NCBI GenBank assembly: GCA_951799425.1
Contig: OX637396.1
Location: 34,030,701-34,094,700, forward strand
Direction of reading: 5' to 3'
Origin: Ilex aquifolium
Taxonomy: Eukaryota > Streptophyta > Magnoliopsida > Aquifoliales > Aquifoliaceae
Length of the DNA: 64,000 nucleotides
In this document: positions 1 to 9,315 of the stretch, piece after piece
Layout: each line of letters starts with the position of its first letter
Position numbering within the stretch: position 1 is the stretch's first letter
Position numbers and translations under genes: made by a program
Notes under the pieces: generated by a model
Told to the model about the DNA's origin: nothing
The model's input: only the letters and a program-made list of their open reading frames with translations
Databases searched by the model: none

Positions 1-192
1 TCAAATATCAACCTGTCAACAATTACAATAAATTTCTAACCAAATATCAAACACCCAACAATTACAACCAATTTATAGGGCAAATATCAATCACCCACCA
101 ATTACAACCAATTTATAACCTATCTAGCAATTAGTCTAACCAATCCTGCAATCAGCCTACAAATGAATAGCTACCACCCACAACAGAACTGC

Positions 193-855
193 CTATTTGT
201 CACGGTATCTCTTTCTCAATCTTGATCTTGTCTTGTAGTCTTCAACAGTCCATGCATTCCTATGGTTTATGAAGGTAGACACCATATCGATCCATAGAGC
301 ATTAAGTTGCGGTGGTTTCAATTTATCTTCTATGTGCTGTCCACGAGCAAGCTGCTGCATTAAGTAACACATGTACAATCCGCAGTCGACCCTGCATTCA
401 TGATTTTTTGTTAATGATGTTAAATTTCGAGACATTAAATGTACACTATTTTTATTATTTACATACGTGTCAGCTCGTTGTTGAGGACATTTCTCAAATG
501 AAGATATTGGACATTTGATGTCTTGTGTACTGACAACAATGTCATCATTTGTCTTCAATGACTTCCTTTGTCCTTCTTTTGATGCCGACTCCACATAGTC
601 TTTCTGCCATAATACAATGCTGTTAATTTTGTACAACGAAAATATATCAAACAATATTGGTTGTTCAGATTTTAATAACTTACCAATATTTTTGCATCCT
701 CCAAAAACTTGTCTATAATTCCACTTCGCGGTTTCAAAGAGTTGAAATGGATCCATTTCCCTGCTTCTGTATCTAGTACAAGCAAGGTCTAGTGGAATGG
801 CGAGGGTTGGGTGCCCTGTGTATCTGAATTCATTGGAAACACTAGGAATGGACAA
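193..855 (-). CDS. ULP1-like cysteine protease, C-terminal part (MULE-borne)
   Basis: The 220-codon frame ends with a region typical of the C-terminus of plant ULP1/SENP (C48) SUMO proteases. It has a PQQ motif followed by DCGLYMCYLMQQLARG, where the Cys is the expected nucleophile and Gln the oxyanion residue. As an unspliced frame these motifs are separated by about 28 residues. A perfect minus-strand intron (GTATGT donor, GCAG acceptor) lies at 392-466. It is 75 bp, so reading through keeps frame; removing it joins PQQ to DCG with normal spacing. A second possible intron (GTAAGT donor, AACAG acceptor) at 620-683 is 64 bp and would shift frame, so the upstream part is either differently spliced or damaged. 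I cannot see the His-Asp part of the triad, which should lie upstream. The gene is convergent to mudrA in the intact arrangement at 53.4-57.1 kb. Function inferred: deSUMOylation-like protease carried by a transposon. An identical copy lies at 56399-57061. Confidence 0.65.
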   Translation of the reverse strand: MSIPSVSNEFRYTGHPTLAIPLDLACTRYRSREMDPFQLFETAKWNYRQVFGGCKNIGKLLKSEQPILFDIFSLYKINSIVLWQKDYVESASKEGQRKSLKTNDDIVVSTQDIKCPISSFEKCPQQRADTYVNNKNSVHLMSRNLTSLTKNHECRVDCGLYMCYLMQQLARGQHIEDKLKPPQLNALWIDMVSTFINHRNAWTVEDYKTRSRLRKRYRDK

Positions 856-959
856 ACTTTCCCCATGTTAAGGTTGTTGTCTATCTCAACTTGCCGTGAT
901 GGTTTTTGTTCCCCAACCGTTACGAATGTCTACATGGTAATCAATGGTAACCCATAAAT

Positions 960-1330
960 TTTATATATATAACAATGTCAATATATATCAATGTCAATAT
1001 ATAACAATATCACATATGTTTTTTATACAGTAACATTCATGTTACTATATTAACATGGGGGATTCCATTCAATTCTAAGTAACACAAATGTTACTGTGTT
1101 TGAGATAGTATAGTAACATGCATGTTACTATACTCACTGTATCTGATTCGCTAATCCAGTAACCAAGAAATTAATGTATATTACACAATCTCACCCAGCA
1201 CAGACTGTTTTCTTACATATTACCATAGTAACACAATCACATCAATGTTACAAAAGTTTTATTCCTAGTAACCCCAATGTTACTGTGTTAATGTTACTAT
1301 AGTAACATACATGTTACTATAAAAAAAATT
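960..1330. repeat. GTTACT/AGTAAC-rich segment in MULE
   Basis: The segment is built from many copies of GTTACT and its complement AGTAAC, often as small palindromes such as TAACATGCATGTTA and ATGTTACTATAGTAACAT. It lies upstream (on the minus strand) of the ULP1-like gene. The same motif recurs in the noncoding ends of mudrA copies A and B (16540-16820, 55740-55990) and in the MULE end at 51430-51780. This suggests an element-wide motif, possibly for transposase binding or transcription control. That role is inference. Confidence 0.6.
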
Positions 1331-1611
1331 TATTGATTGGTTTTCTGTCTTTTATGAGTAAAAAAATTTTTAGGTGTTCTGAGTAAAATGTTAAATATTT
1401 AATTTAATAAAAAAATTAATTAATAAAAAACTTTTGATATTTTAAAAATACATAAATTTCAATTACATTCAATAAATAAATAATTTAAAATTTTAATTAC
1501 ATTGAATAAATAAATTTTGATAATTTAAAAATACTTATATTTTTTAGCATATCAAACTTTAATCATTAAAAACGTATACATATAATTAAATTTAAGGCAT
1601 CATACAAACTG

Positions 1612-1850
1612 TAAGCGTTACACCCAATACTTTCTCCCCATACTTTGCCTCAAGTGTTCTACTGATGTTATTCTCCCTAACAATACCTAACCATAATTGA
1701 TTTAAACAATTACAGATAACCCCCCATGGGTAATGGTTCTCGGCGCACGCAAAGTGGTATGGAGTCAAATCGGAACAATTTTTCGGCCAAGTCGCTGCAA
1801 TTGTTCAAGATTATTTTCTCCCGGTCTTCTCGAAATCACAGGCTGGTAAG
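1612..1850. other. ORF-like segment open on both strands, unrecognised
   Basis: On the plus strand, an ATG at 1725 opens a frame of about 41 codons containing LFKIIFSRSSRNHRL, immediately followed by a consensus 5' splice site (GTAAGT, about 1849). This would fit the first exon of a B3-domain (REM-like) gene, whose N-terminus often contains an FFKIIL-type run. On the minus strand, a frame of about 65 codons is open after a possible acceptor (TTGCAG). It includes LTPYHFACAENHYPWG, which faintly resembles an ankyrin repeat. I cannot decide between them and no continuation is clear. An identical copy is at 57818-58056. Confidence 0.25.
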
Positions 1851-2284
1851 TATTTCAATCTCTCGTTCTTTCAAGGATACTGGTATTCATGCATGAATGT
1901 ACAAAGTTTTTTTATTTTTTTACTTTCAATGATGTTCTAAAATTTTAATTTATAGTTTATTATTTTTATTTTTTTAGATTCAAAATTACTAATTAAATTT
2001 TGTTACCAAATTATGCTAACATATTTTATTAATTAATTGTATGACTTTTGATAGTAAATATTTTGATAAAATGTATACATATAATTAAAATTAATTTTAT
2101 CATATAAAAAAAACGCATACATAAAATAAAAATAAAATTTTATTTGTAATATTGATTATGTCGGCAATAATATTTATTAAGCTGATTTAATTGAAATACA
2201 ATTTGGTGAAAGTCTTTGTCGGTGGCCTGAATTTAAAAGAAGACAATGCCTTAACATGATAATATTTAGTGGTTATAGCAAATG

Positions 2285-2565
2285 ACAGGCGTCAGTTGGT
2301 CTGAGAATAATAATGAGAATAAAAAGCACAAAGGGCTCGTTCACATATAATGAGAATAAAAAGCACAAAGGGCTGAATTTGAAGAAAGGCGTCAGTTGGT
2401 CTAACATCGCTTCTAAAGACGTCAGTCCAACTGACGTTTTTAACAAAAATGTGGGCCACAGCATTTGGGTTAAAGACGTCAGACCGTTTGACCTTTTTAG
2501 CTTAAAGGCGTCAGTCCATTTGACGTCTTTAAGTTAAAAACGTCAAACGGTTTGACGTTTTTAAA
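2285..2565. repeat. Cluster of GACGTCA palindromes
   Basis: A 280-bp segment holds at least five imperfect palindromes around GACGTCAGTCCAACTGACGT. The best is a 13-bp perfect arm pair with a 1-bp centre at 2536-2562 (AAAAACGTCAAAC / GTTTGACGTTTTT). It also contains a direct repeat of the AATGAGAATAAAAAGCACAA unit (from about 2310 and 2350). Dense GCGTCA-type palindromes are typical of the subterminal regions of plant CACTA elements. This is probably a relic of such an end, but no CACTA terminus is visible beside it. The copy at 58491-58771 is identical. Confidence 0.6.
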
Positions 2566-2606
2566 AAGTACATGGGTTTGAGAATTATTTTAGAACCAAC
2601 CCTCAG

Positions 2607-2855
2607 TTGGGAATTTTTTTTCAAAACTACACGGGATGGGTCAAAAGCTCCACACTAGGCATTCAATCATGGAAAAGCATAGGATGTACTCCCTTCTCAA
2701 TTTATGAGCTTACATTCCCCACCTATCTGAATGGGGCTATTCATTGGCTTTGTATTTACCACAAGAGTTCAGATTCTATACTCTCCTTTGACTTTGGCAT
2801 GCAAAGTAGACTACAAGCAATTCAATGCAGATTATTCATTATTTGTCTGATCTGA
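2607..2855 (+). pseudogene. F-box associated (FBA) domain remnant
   Basis: The frame contains the run SWKSIGCTPFSIYELTF, then NGAIHWLC and SILSFDFG. This order is characteristic of the C-terminal FBA domain of plant F-box proteins, the substrate-recognition part of SCF ubiquitin ligases. No F-box lies upstream, and the frame loses homology at about residue 60 before a stop, so it is a fragment. Further possible remnants continue to about 3230, where the CACTA element begins. The same fragment is at 58813-59061. Confidence 0.7.
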
Positions 2856-2975
2856 AAGAAATAGTTCTACTACCATCCTTGAATATGTAGATGTTGGGAT
2901 CTTAGTATGAAATGATATGGAACAAATTTGAGAACTGAAGAGATTCTTAAGTGATCGTTTTAACCTGAAAGATTC

Positions 2976-3233
2976 TTGAGTGATCACTTTCCACCTGTTT
3001 TGAGAATTACACTAATCAGTCTTGACATATTGGTTGTTGATACAAGTGTGTGGGGTTTAAACTGCCAGGAGAGACCAAAACTCATTGTTTTGTGGAAGAA
3101 GCTTCGAAAATGGAGCTGGAGCCAGGTCTCTTCATCTCCATCTTCACTTATGGTGAAAGTGACACAGCCGAAAACTAGGCTTGAAAAACTGCTTAATGGA
3201 GTCCAATCCTCACTTCAAGACTGATATCTTCCC
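2976..3233 (+). pseudogene. Possible continuation of the F-box gene remnant
   Basis: An 82-codon frame follows the FBA fragment on the same strand and ends shortly before the CACTA insertion at 3252. It includes LVVDTSVWGLNCQE, which could correspond to the CVCDTSVWGFDIW-like stretch in many FBA proteins. The match is too weak to be sure. No splice signals restore a longer frame that I can see. The sequence resumes beyond the CACTA element at 9316 without a recognisable coding continuation. Confidence 0.3.
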
Positions 3234-3459
3234 TGGGAAACAACCTTGTATCACTACAAGAATTAAGGCCTTTTGAGGCGAATTTTTTGTGACAGCAAGA
3301 TTTGCCGCCACAAAAAAGTCATTTTTTGCGGCATCTTTTTCGCGGCAGTTGGATTGCCGTCACAAATGATAAATTTTGCATTATTTTTTTTTTGTGATGG
3401 GCTATTCATCTAAAATACAAAAAATGTCCCTACATGAACCCCAAACAATATTTCTACAT

Positions 3460-4015
3460 AAAATTTTATTAAAATTCGAGCCGATTAAAATTTATTTTTC
3501 TACATATTAAATTCGAGTTGATTAAAATTTATTTTTCTACATATTAAAAATTTGAGCCGATTAAAATTCGATTCGTGTTGATTAAATTTTTTTTTTTACA
3601 TATTAATTCGAGCCTATTATAAATTTTTTTTTTACGTATTAAAATTCCAGCCGATTTGAGCTCTAGCACCGATTAAAATTCGCTTTCGAGTCTATTAAAA
3701 TTTATATTTTTTATTTATTAAAATTCGTGTCAATTAAAATTCGATTCATTAAAATTTGAGTCAATTAAAATTTATATTTTTTTATGTATTAAAATTTGGG
3801 CCAATTAAAATTCAATGCGAATTGATTAAAATTTGATTTAAGTCGATTAAAAATAATTTTTAATTGGCTCAAATAGAATTTTAATCGGCTCAAATTTTAA
3901 TACGTAAAAAAAATAATTTTTAATCGCCTCAAATTTAATGTGTAAAAAATAAATTTTAATTAGTTCGAATCGAATTTTAATCGGCCTGAATTTTAATACG
4001 TAAAAAAATTTGAAA
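3460..4015. repeat. AT-rich tandem repeats arranged as a large inverted repeat
   Basis: Units of about 40-50 bp containing TTCGAGCCGATTAAAATT and ACATATTAAA occur about seven times in forward orientation from 3470 to 3850. They then occur three or four times in reverse orientation (TTTTAATCGGCTCAAATTTTAATACG) up to about 4000. The two halves could pair into a long imperfect hairpin. It lies in the 5' subterminal part of the CACTA element, upstream of the transposase. Copy 2 is at 59666-60221. Confidence 0.7.
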
Positions 4016-4406
4016 ATATAGGGGATGTCTTTGAAGGTATGGCAAACAAGAGGGGGTATAGTTGAAATTTTACCAAAATCATAACAACCACGTTGGTCAC
4101 TTTCTTTTGGCATTTTCCCCCAAATCGTCTGCTGCCGCCCACATCTCTCGAGCAAGGCTGGACGACTGAAACTCCAAATCCTCAAGCGCTCATTCATCTC
4201 TCTAACTGCTGTGATTCATTCTGTGGATCAAAATCAAACTTCGACTGCGACCCTCGATAATCATCGTTGAAGATTTGCTGCGACTCTCGACCACCATTGT
4301 TGAAGATCTGTGGCGACTCTCGACCACCATTGAAGATCTGCTTCACTCACTAAGACGTGGGTTGTGCATTGTGATTTCATTCGTTCACCTGACCCAGTAA
4401 GTACAT

Positions 4407-4428
4407 CTCTCTCTCTCTCTCTCTCTCT
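4407..4428. repeat. CT microsatellite
   Basis: Eleven CT units lie just after a potential 5' splice site (CCCAGTAAGTAC). Copy 2 has nine units (60621-60638), one of the few differences between the duplicated blocks. The preceding 4200-4395 is probably 5' untranslated exon of the CACTA transposase transcript; this is inference from the donor-like sequence. Confidence 0.8.
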
Positions 4429-4841
4429 GTTTGCAATTTAGGAGGAGTTAGTTGATACTTGATATTATATAAATTTTGGCCTATTTCAATTGATTCATTA
4501 TCAATGTGCCAATCGCTAATTTACTATTTTCAGTTTGACACTATTTTGATGTTTATGTACATATGCTCAAATGTTGATTTAAATCTAAAACATTGAAATG
4601 TTATGCTATTTTCAAACATTGTTTAATTATAATTGGATTAACTTACTGAGTTGGTTGAGACTCATCCTACGTTATCTATAACTTTTTTAGTATTCAGAAA
4701 GTGGGGGTGTCGGTCTTGGTATTTGAAAGGAAGATTGTTAAGGACTTGTGTGGATTGCCATTCTAAGTCAGCAATGGCATTCATTTAGTTGATTTTCATA
4801 TAAATGTAGTTCCCCTATTTCATTATCACTGCATATACCTG

Positions 4842-4859
4842 CCCCCCCCCCCCCCCCCC
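4842..4859. repeat. Homopolymer C tract
   Basis: Eighteen consecutive C residues. The duplicate copy has twelve (about 61044-61055). Homopolymer length differences of this size can be real slippage or sequencing and assembly error. Confidence 0.9.
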
Positions 4860-5775
4860 TTGGGATTGTAGCTGTTATCGTGTGTATTATTCGAGATTTA
4901 ATTTGTTCTAAATGCCATATAGTTCTCTATAGCTTTTGATTTATCTTTCTCTTTTTAGGAAATTTTTTTTTTTGAACTTCATTCTTTTATCTTATCTTGA
5001 TTTGCATGGAGAACTGTGATTTAGTTTCTTACTCACCTCTATTTCTTCCTTTACTATTGTTTGCCATGGGGCGAATTGAAACTCCTAGACTTTGGGAACT
5101 TAAAATAATAATTATTTTATTTTTTTGGGTAAGTAAAATGATAATTGTTTATTGACTACATTCTATGATAGATAAAATAAATTTTCAGCTTCTCGAAGTT
5201 TTATTCTTGTTCTTGGATTTTGATTAATTCGCTAGAAAAAGCAAACGAGTATGTTTGGTAAGAGATGAGATCTTTCTTTTGAGACATAATCAAGGATCCT
5301 TAAAAAGCAAAACTGTATATAATGATTTGTTACCTTATGCTTCTCTCCCTTGTATTATATACCATTGCAATTTACAAGGCCTTCTACTTTAAAAACCTTT
5401 TGTCAACTATTTTCTTGCACATAGGAAAGGGTATGGGGCTGAAATTATAACTATATGTATAGCATAAACCATCCTAAGTTATAGCTTGTAGGTTAGCAAG
5501 TTTGTTTTCTTATGATGCAAAGTGTGATACACTACTGGCAATTCATATGTTAGATATTAATGTTTTGAACTATAATATCGCTTCACATATAATCTATTTT
5601 TCATTTTTTTTATTCAGATATTGTTTGTATTTATTAGATTATGTTACATCAATTTTATTAAGTAGCTTAAACATTGGAAGTCTTCCATGTAATCATGTTT
5701 CTGTATTTTTCATGTAAATTGAATAATGGTTCTCATAAGCTAAAGTTTTGTTCTTCAGTTCAGGTTAGTTGAAAT

Positions 5776-7109
5776 ATGGACAAGAGTTGGATTGATTACC
5801 AGATAGAGTCTCAACAGAATACATGAATGGAGTTGATCAATTCCTCAATTTTGCATACAGTAATAAGGCAGAAGGTTCAACAATCAATTGCCCTTGTAAA
5901 AAATGTGCAAATCGCTTCTTTTTTCCACGAGAGATTGTGCGTAACCATTTGGGATACCATGGCTTCTTAAAGAAGTATAAGAATTGGATTAACCATGGAG
6001 AACCCTACATGTCTTTGTATGGTAACCAGGAAAATGAAAGTTATGCTGATTTAGATGTCGGGGACAATATGGTCGAAATGATACATGAGGCGATAGGAAT
6101 TGCAAATGTAGGTGAAAATGATGATTATGATGAACCACCTACAAATGGTCCCCAATCAGGGGCTAATGAAGAAACAAGAGAGTATTTTAAACTTCTAGAG
6201 CAAGCAGAAAGTGAATTGTATCCGGGATGTAAAAATTTTACAACATTGTCGTTTATCGTTCAACTTCTACATATGAAAGTGCTTAATGGATGGACAGATA
6301 AGTCTGTTACGATGTTGCTTCAGTTCTTGTTTGAGCTTTTGCCTAAGGGAGCAAAACTTCCTAATTCATACTATGAAGCCAGAAAGGTAACTGATGACTT
6401 GGGTTTTACGTATAAGACGTGGGATGCATGCCCTAACAGTTGTATGTTGTTTAGAAATGAGGATGAAGGACGTGATGAGTGTGATATATGTAACACTTCT
6501 AGATGGAAACATCAAGAAGGTAATCCAAGTATCAGCACCAACAAAGGTAAACGAATAGCTGCAAAACAGGTGAGATATTTCCCTTTGAAGCCAAGACTAC
6601 AAAGATTGTTTATGTCATCAAAAACTTCTTCACTCATGAGATGGCATGTTGAGGGACGAACCGATGACGGTGTATTAAGGCATCCTGCTGATTCTCTGGC
6701 ATGGAAAACTTTCAATTTGAAAAACCCAATGTTTGCTAGTGATAGTCGGAATGTCATGCTTGGGTTAGCAACTGATGGATTTAATCCATTTAGGTCCATG
6801 AATATTGTTCATAGCACTTGGCCCGTCATATTGATTCCATACAACTTACCACCATGGTTGTGCATGAAACAACCATTTCTTATTCTATCTGTGCTTATTG
6901 ATGGGCCTAAAGGACCTGGCAACAAGATTGATGTATATTTGCAACCATTAATTGAGGAGTTGAAGGAACTATGGGAAGATGGTATTCATACGTTTGATGC
7001 ATCAAGCAATCAAATGTTTCAAATGCACGCAGCATTGTTATGGACAATTAGTGATTTCCCTGCATTTTGTTTATATTTGATGATGAACCCGAATTTTGAT
7101 ATTTGTTGA
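5776..7109 (+). pseudogene. CACTA transposase (TNP2 / TNPD-like), truncated and frameshifted
   Basis: The start MDKSWIDYQIESQQ at 5776 is the usual N-terminus of the transposase-associated domain. It is out of frame with the long frame that continues from 5823, so a one-base indel lies near 5816-5822. The 428-codon frame has the rest of that domain (CPCKKCANRF, then LGYHGFLKKYKNWINHGEPY, about residues 24-60). It then has the tnp2 transposase core (LHMKVLNGWTDKS, ACPNSCMLFRNEDE, CDICNTSRWK, LRHPADSLAWK, GLATDGFNPF, NLPPWLCMKQPFLIL, IDVYLQPLIEELKELW). It stops right after TISDFPA, where the full-length protein would run on for several hundred residues, so the 3' part is deleted. It cannot encode a functional transposase. 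The copy at 61972-63305 has the same lesions. Confidence 0.9.
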
Positions 7110-7118
7110 GGTTTACAG

Positions 7119-8672
7119 ATGGAGGAAAATGGAGAGAGCACTGATAAAATGAGCATATACATTAAATCACGCACTAAGAATGGTGTTCCGTGTGACCATG
7201 ACGTGGCGCAAGTCATTGTATCACATTCTTATACTTTAGTTTTTGAGTTTTTAATAATTTTTTTAATATTTTAAATCTATAATTATTGACTATCTCAAAT
7301 TATAGGCTGAATTCGATGCGCAACTTTCTCAATATGATGAGTCAGACCGTACACCAGCTCTTCGAGATCAAATTTTCCACAAGTTATTTGGAGAAGATGG
7401 ACATGGATACTGCAAGAGCTACGGTACTGGTGTGCCTCGAAGTTTAGTGTACCAAAAAGACACAAGCTCATCTGATGCACCAAATCCTGCTTTCATTGAG
7501 AAAATATGTCATGCTGTGTGTGAAAAATTAGAGCCGCAAATTAAAGCTGAATTTGACAAGGTTCATGCAAGGATTGGTTTATTGGAATCACAAGCCGATA
7601 GTGTAGGTGGATCTAGGGTTAATGCCAATCAGGTGGTGTATAAGAAATGTTATATTTTTATTTGACCAACTTTAAACGCTATGTATGTAATATTTTAATA
7701 TGTGGTATAACATATATATCTTATAGGTTCCAGACACGTCTAGTGCACATCAGTTGTTGAGAGAGTCGGATGAAGAAATACCTCCACGGTCAATTGAGAA
7801 GTCATCCATACCATCTCCATCTCCCTTGCCTTCTGATGAGGTGAAATGTATTTGAATTTTTTGTATTTGACATTTGATTAATTTGTTAGATTTGAGTGTA
7901 TTATTAAATGTATGAATAATAATTTTAGCTTTGAGTGTGTAGTAAATGGTTTCATTAATAGATGAAGGGTGTGTAAAGTTTCAACTTTGGGTAAAAGGGT
8001 TATGTTGTTTTTTTGGGGAATTGACATAAGCGAGTTTGTGAGCAATTGTGAATGCACTTTATATGATGTTTGTTGTATCATTCTTTCCAATGCATTTCAC
8101 AAGGTCCTGCTAGTGAAAGACTTATCTAATGTTGTGAAAATGTTATACAGATGCACACTGCTAAAAATAACGAAGGAAAAGAGATTCTTGAAGAAGTTAG
8201 TCTACAGGTATATTTATTTTGTATACCATATGACGTCTTTCAATTGTTATGAATAACCATGCATTAGACATTTTAAATAACGATTGTTGTTTTGATTGCA
8301 TTGTGCATATTATTGTAGGTTGGAACTAAAGTAGGTTTGTTAAGTTCCAAAATTCCAAAGTGCATATTAGCAGAGGGTATTCTTGTTAGTACAGACCCAT
8401 TGGCCGAAGTGAACGGAATACGCTTGGGATCAAATTTTTGGAAAGTATTTATTGAAAATGCAATTGAGAGTAATGCATGTTTGACAAGACCTCATCAAGG
8501 AGTCAAAATAGTTGGGAATGCTGTTCAACGAAATGTTGCTTGGCCATCTATTGATGTATGTTCAACTTCTTTTAATTTTTTAATACATATATGCATGTTT
8601 TTTTTCTATGTTGTAGTGGTATTATAATAACAAAAGTTTTATTTGTTTTTTCAGGTACTATTGAAATGGTAG
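7119..8672 (+). CDS. CACTA second gene, TNPA-like / transposase_24-type protein, intact, six exons
   Basis: I assemble six exons with GT-AG borders: 7119-7217, 7306-7632, 7727-7840, 8151-8207, 8319-8555 and 8655-8672. Every exon is a multiple of three, so all introns are phase 0. The spliced frame runs 283 codons from the ATG at 7119 to the TAG at 8670. Exon 1 contains SIYIKSRTKNG. Exon 2 has the family hallmarks DESDRTPALRDQIFHKLFG and GHGYCKSYGTGVPRS and a helical IEKICHAVCEKLEPQIKAEF region. Exon 5 has GTKVGLLSSKIPKCILAEG, LVSTDPLAEVNG and WPSID, the pattern of plant En/Spm accessory proteins. These proteins are thought to bind subterminal repeats or regulate transposition. The ATG is preceded by an acceptor-like TTTACAG, so a 5' noncoding exon is possible. 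There are no stops or frameshifts, in contrast to the neighbouring transposase. Confidence 0.8.
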
Positions 8673-8989
8673 GTGATTTGCAGAAGAGTTATGGAAGACC
8701 TTAGGATTTTTTTTTACATTTTGATTATAAGCATATGTGGATACAACATTGAACCTTTTGTTTTAATTTTATCTTTTTTATCTGTACTTGGAGAATTAAC
8801 ATTATACTTGGTAGATTTTAAACTATTTTGTCTAATTGATGATTTGTTTATGTATATATATGAACATATTTTTACTTGGTGTTTAGATTTATATATGAAT
8901 GGAATTGTATGTGGAATTATTTGACTGTAATAAGTTTTTTTGATTTGTGTGATGTATTTGTATATACAGGTAGAAATTGGTAATATTAA

Positions 8990-9312
8990 AAAATTAAAAA
9001 AAATTGACATTTTTTTTGCGGCGGCATTGTTGCTGTCACAATTGTATTTTTTCAACAAATACATAACATTTGTGACGGCAAAGTCTCTGTCACAAATGTT
9101 ATGCAAAATTGCAACACCATTATTTGCGTCAGACAATTTCTGCCACTAATATTTTTTGCGACGGCGTAATGCCGCCTCAAATACTTTTTGCGGCACTGCC
9201 TATTGCGGCTACTAAATGCCGCCGCAAAGCCATCTCAAAAAGTATTTGTGACGGCAAATATACTTTTTGCAGCAGCTTTTCGCCGTCACAAAAAATATAT
9301 TTTCTTGTAGTG
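8990..9312. repeat. 3' subterminal repeats of the CACTA element
   Basis: Repeated GCGGC, GCCGTCACA, TTTGTGACGGCAAA and GCCGCAAA-type motifs in both orientations end in the terminal CTTGTAGTG. The same motif set occurs at 3275-3400 at the other end. In En/Spm such motifs are the binding sites of the TNPA protein; here that role is inferred by analogy. Confidence 0.8.
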
Positions 9313-9315
9313 TAT

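Larger units (their letters stand above)
1..1340 (-). mobile_element. ULP1-bearing MULE, right-hand portion (copy 1, left part outside window)
   Basis: The first 60 bases match the sequence found 500-550 bp downstream of both mudrA-like transposases (17035-17092 and 56206-56265). In the copy at 52.5-57.5 kb this segment continues directly from a mudrA gene into the ULP1-like gene, so I assign it to the same MULE type. Bases 1-125 contain short imperfect repeats of a CACCCA-CAATTACAACCAATTTAT type unit. The right boundary is uncertain: I see no terminal inverted repeat matching the left TIR at 52493-52577, and the end given is where the GTTACT-rich segment stops. ULP1-like genes inside MULEs are known from plants (Kaonashi-type elements in Arabidopsis). 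Confidence 0.6.
1..7804. repeat. Large near-identical duplication, copy 1
   Basis: This segment matches 56207-64000 at almost every base I compared. The offset is 56206 up to about 4400 and 56196 after about 4860. The differences I noticed are one substitution (A at 2581, G at 58787), a CT tract of 11 versus 9 units at 4407-4428, and a C run of 18 versus 12 at 4842-4859. All long reading frames in the two copies translate identically. The match starts at base 1, so the left boundary lies outside the window, and the right boundary of copy 2 is cut by the window end. It contains the ULP1-like gene, the F-box remnant and most of the CACTA element. Such identity means a very recent duplication or an assembly artefact. 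Confidence 0.97.
3252..9312 (+). mobile_element. CACTA (En/Spm-like) transposon, complete ends
   Basis: The element begins CACTACAAGAATT at 3252 and ends with the inverse (TTTTCTTGTAGTG) at 9312, giving terminal inverted repeats of about 11-13 bp. It is flanked by a 3-bp target duplication TAT (3249-3251 and 9313-9315), as expected for CACTA elements. Subterminal regions (3270-3400 and 8990-9300) are rich in GCGGC/GCCGTCAC motifs. Length is 6061 bp. Inside are a truncated TNP2-type transposase gene and an intact TNPA-like second gene. The element is thus probably non-autonomous although its termini look functional. It inserted into the F-box remnant before the large duplication, because copy 2 has the same site. 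Confidence 0.93.

Noticed and set aside
3460..4015. CRISPR-like appearance of repeated units with spacers
   Set aside because: The units are imperfect, vary in length, change orientation midway and sit inside a plant CACTA element; there are no cas genes and the organism is eukaryotic.
3847..4197. 116-codon minus-strand frame overlapping the CACTA 5' region
   Set aside because: It translates the AT-rich inverted tandem repeat (repeated PIKI/FEPIKNYF units) and has no start context or domain.
8673..9149. Frames on both strands after the CACTA second gene
   Set aside because: AT-rich 3' region and subterminal repeats; Phe/Ile/Leu-rich translation without any domain.
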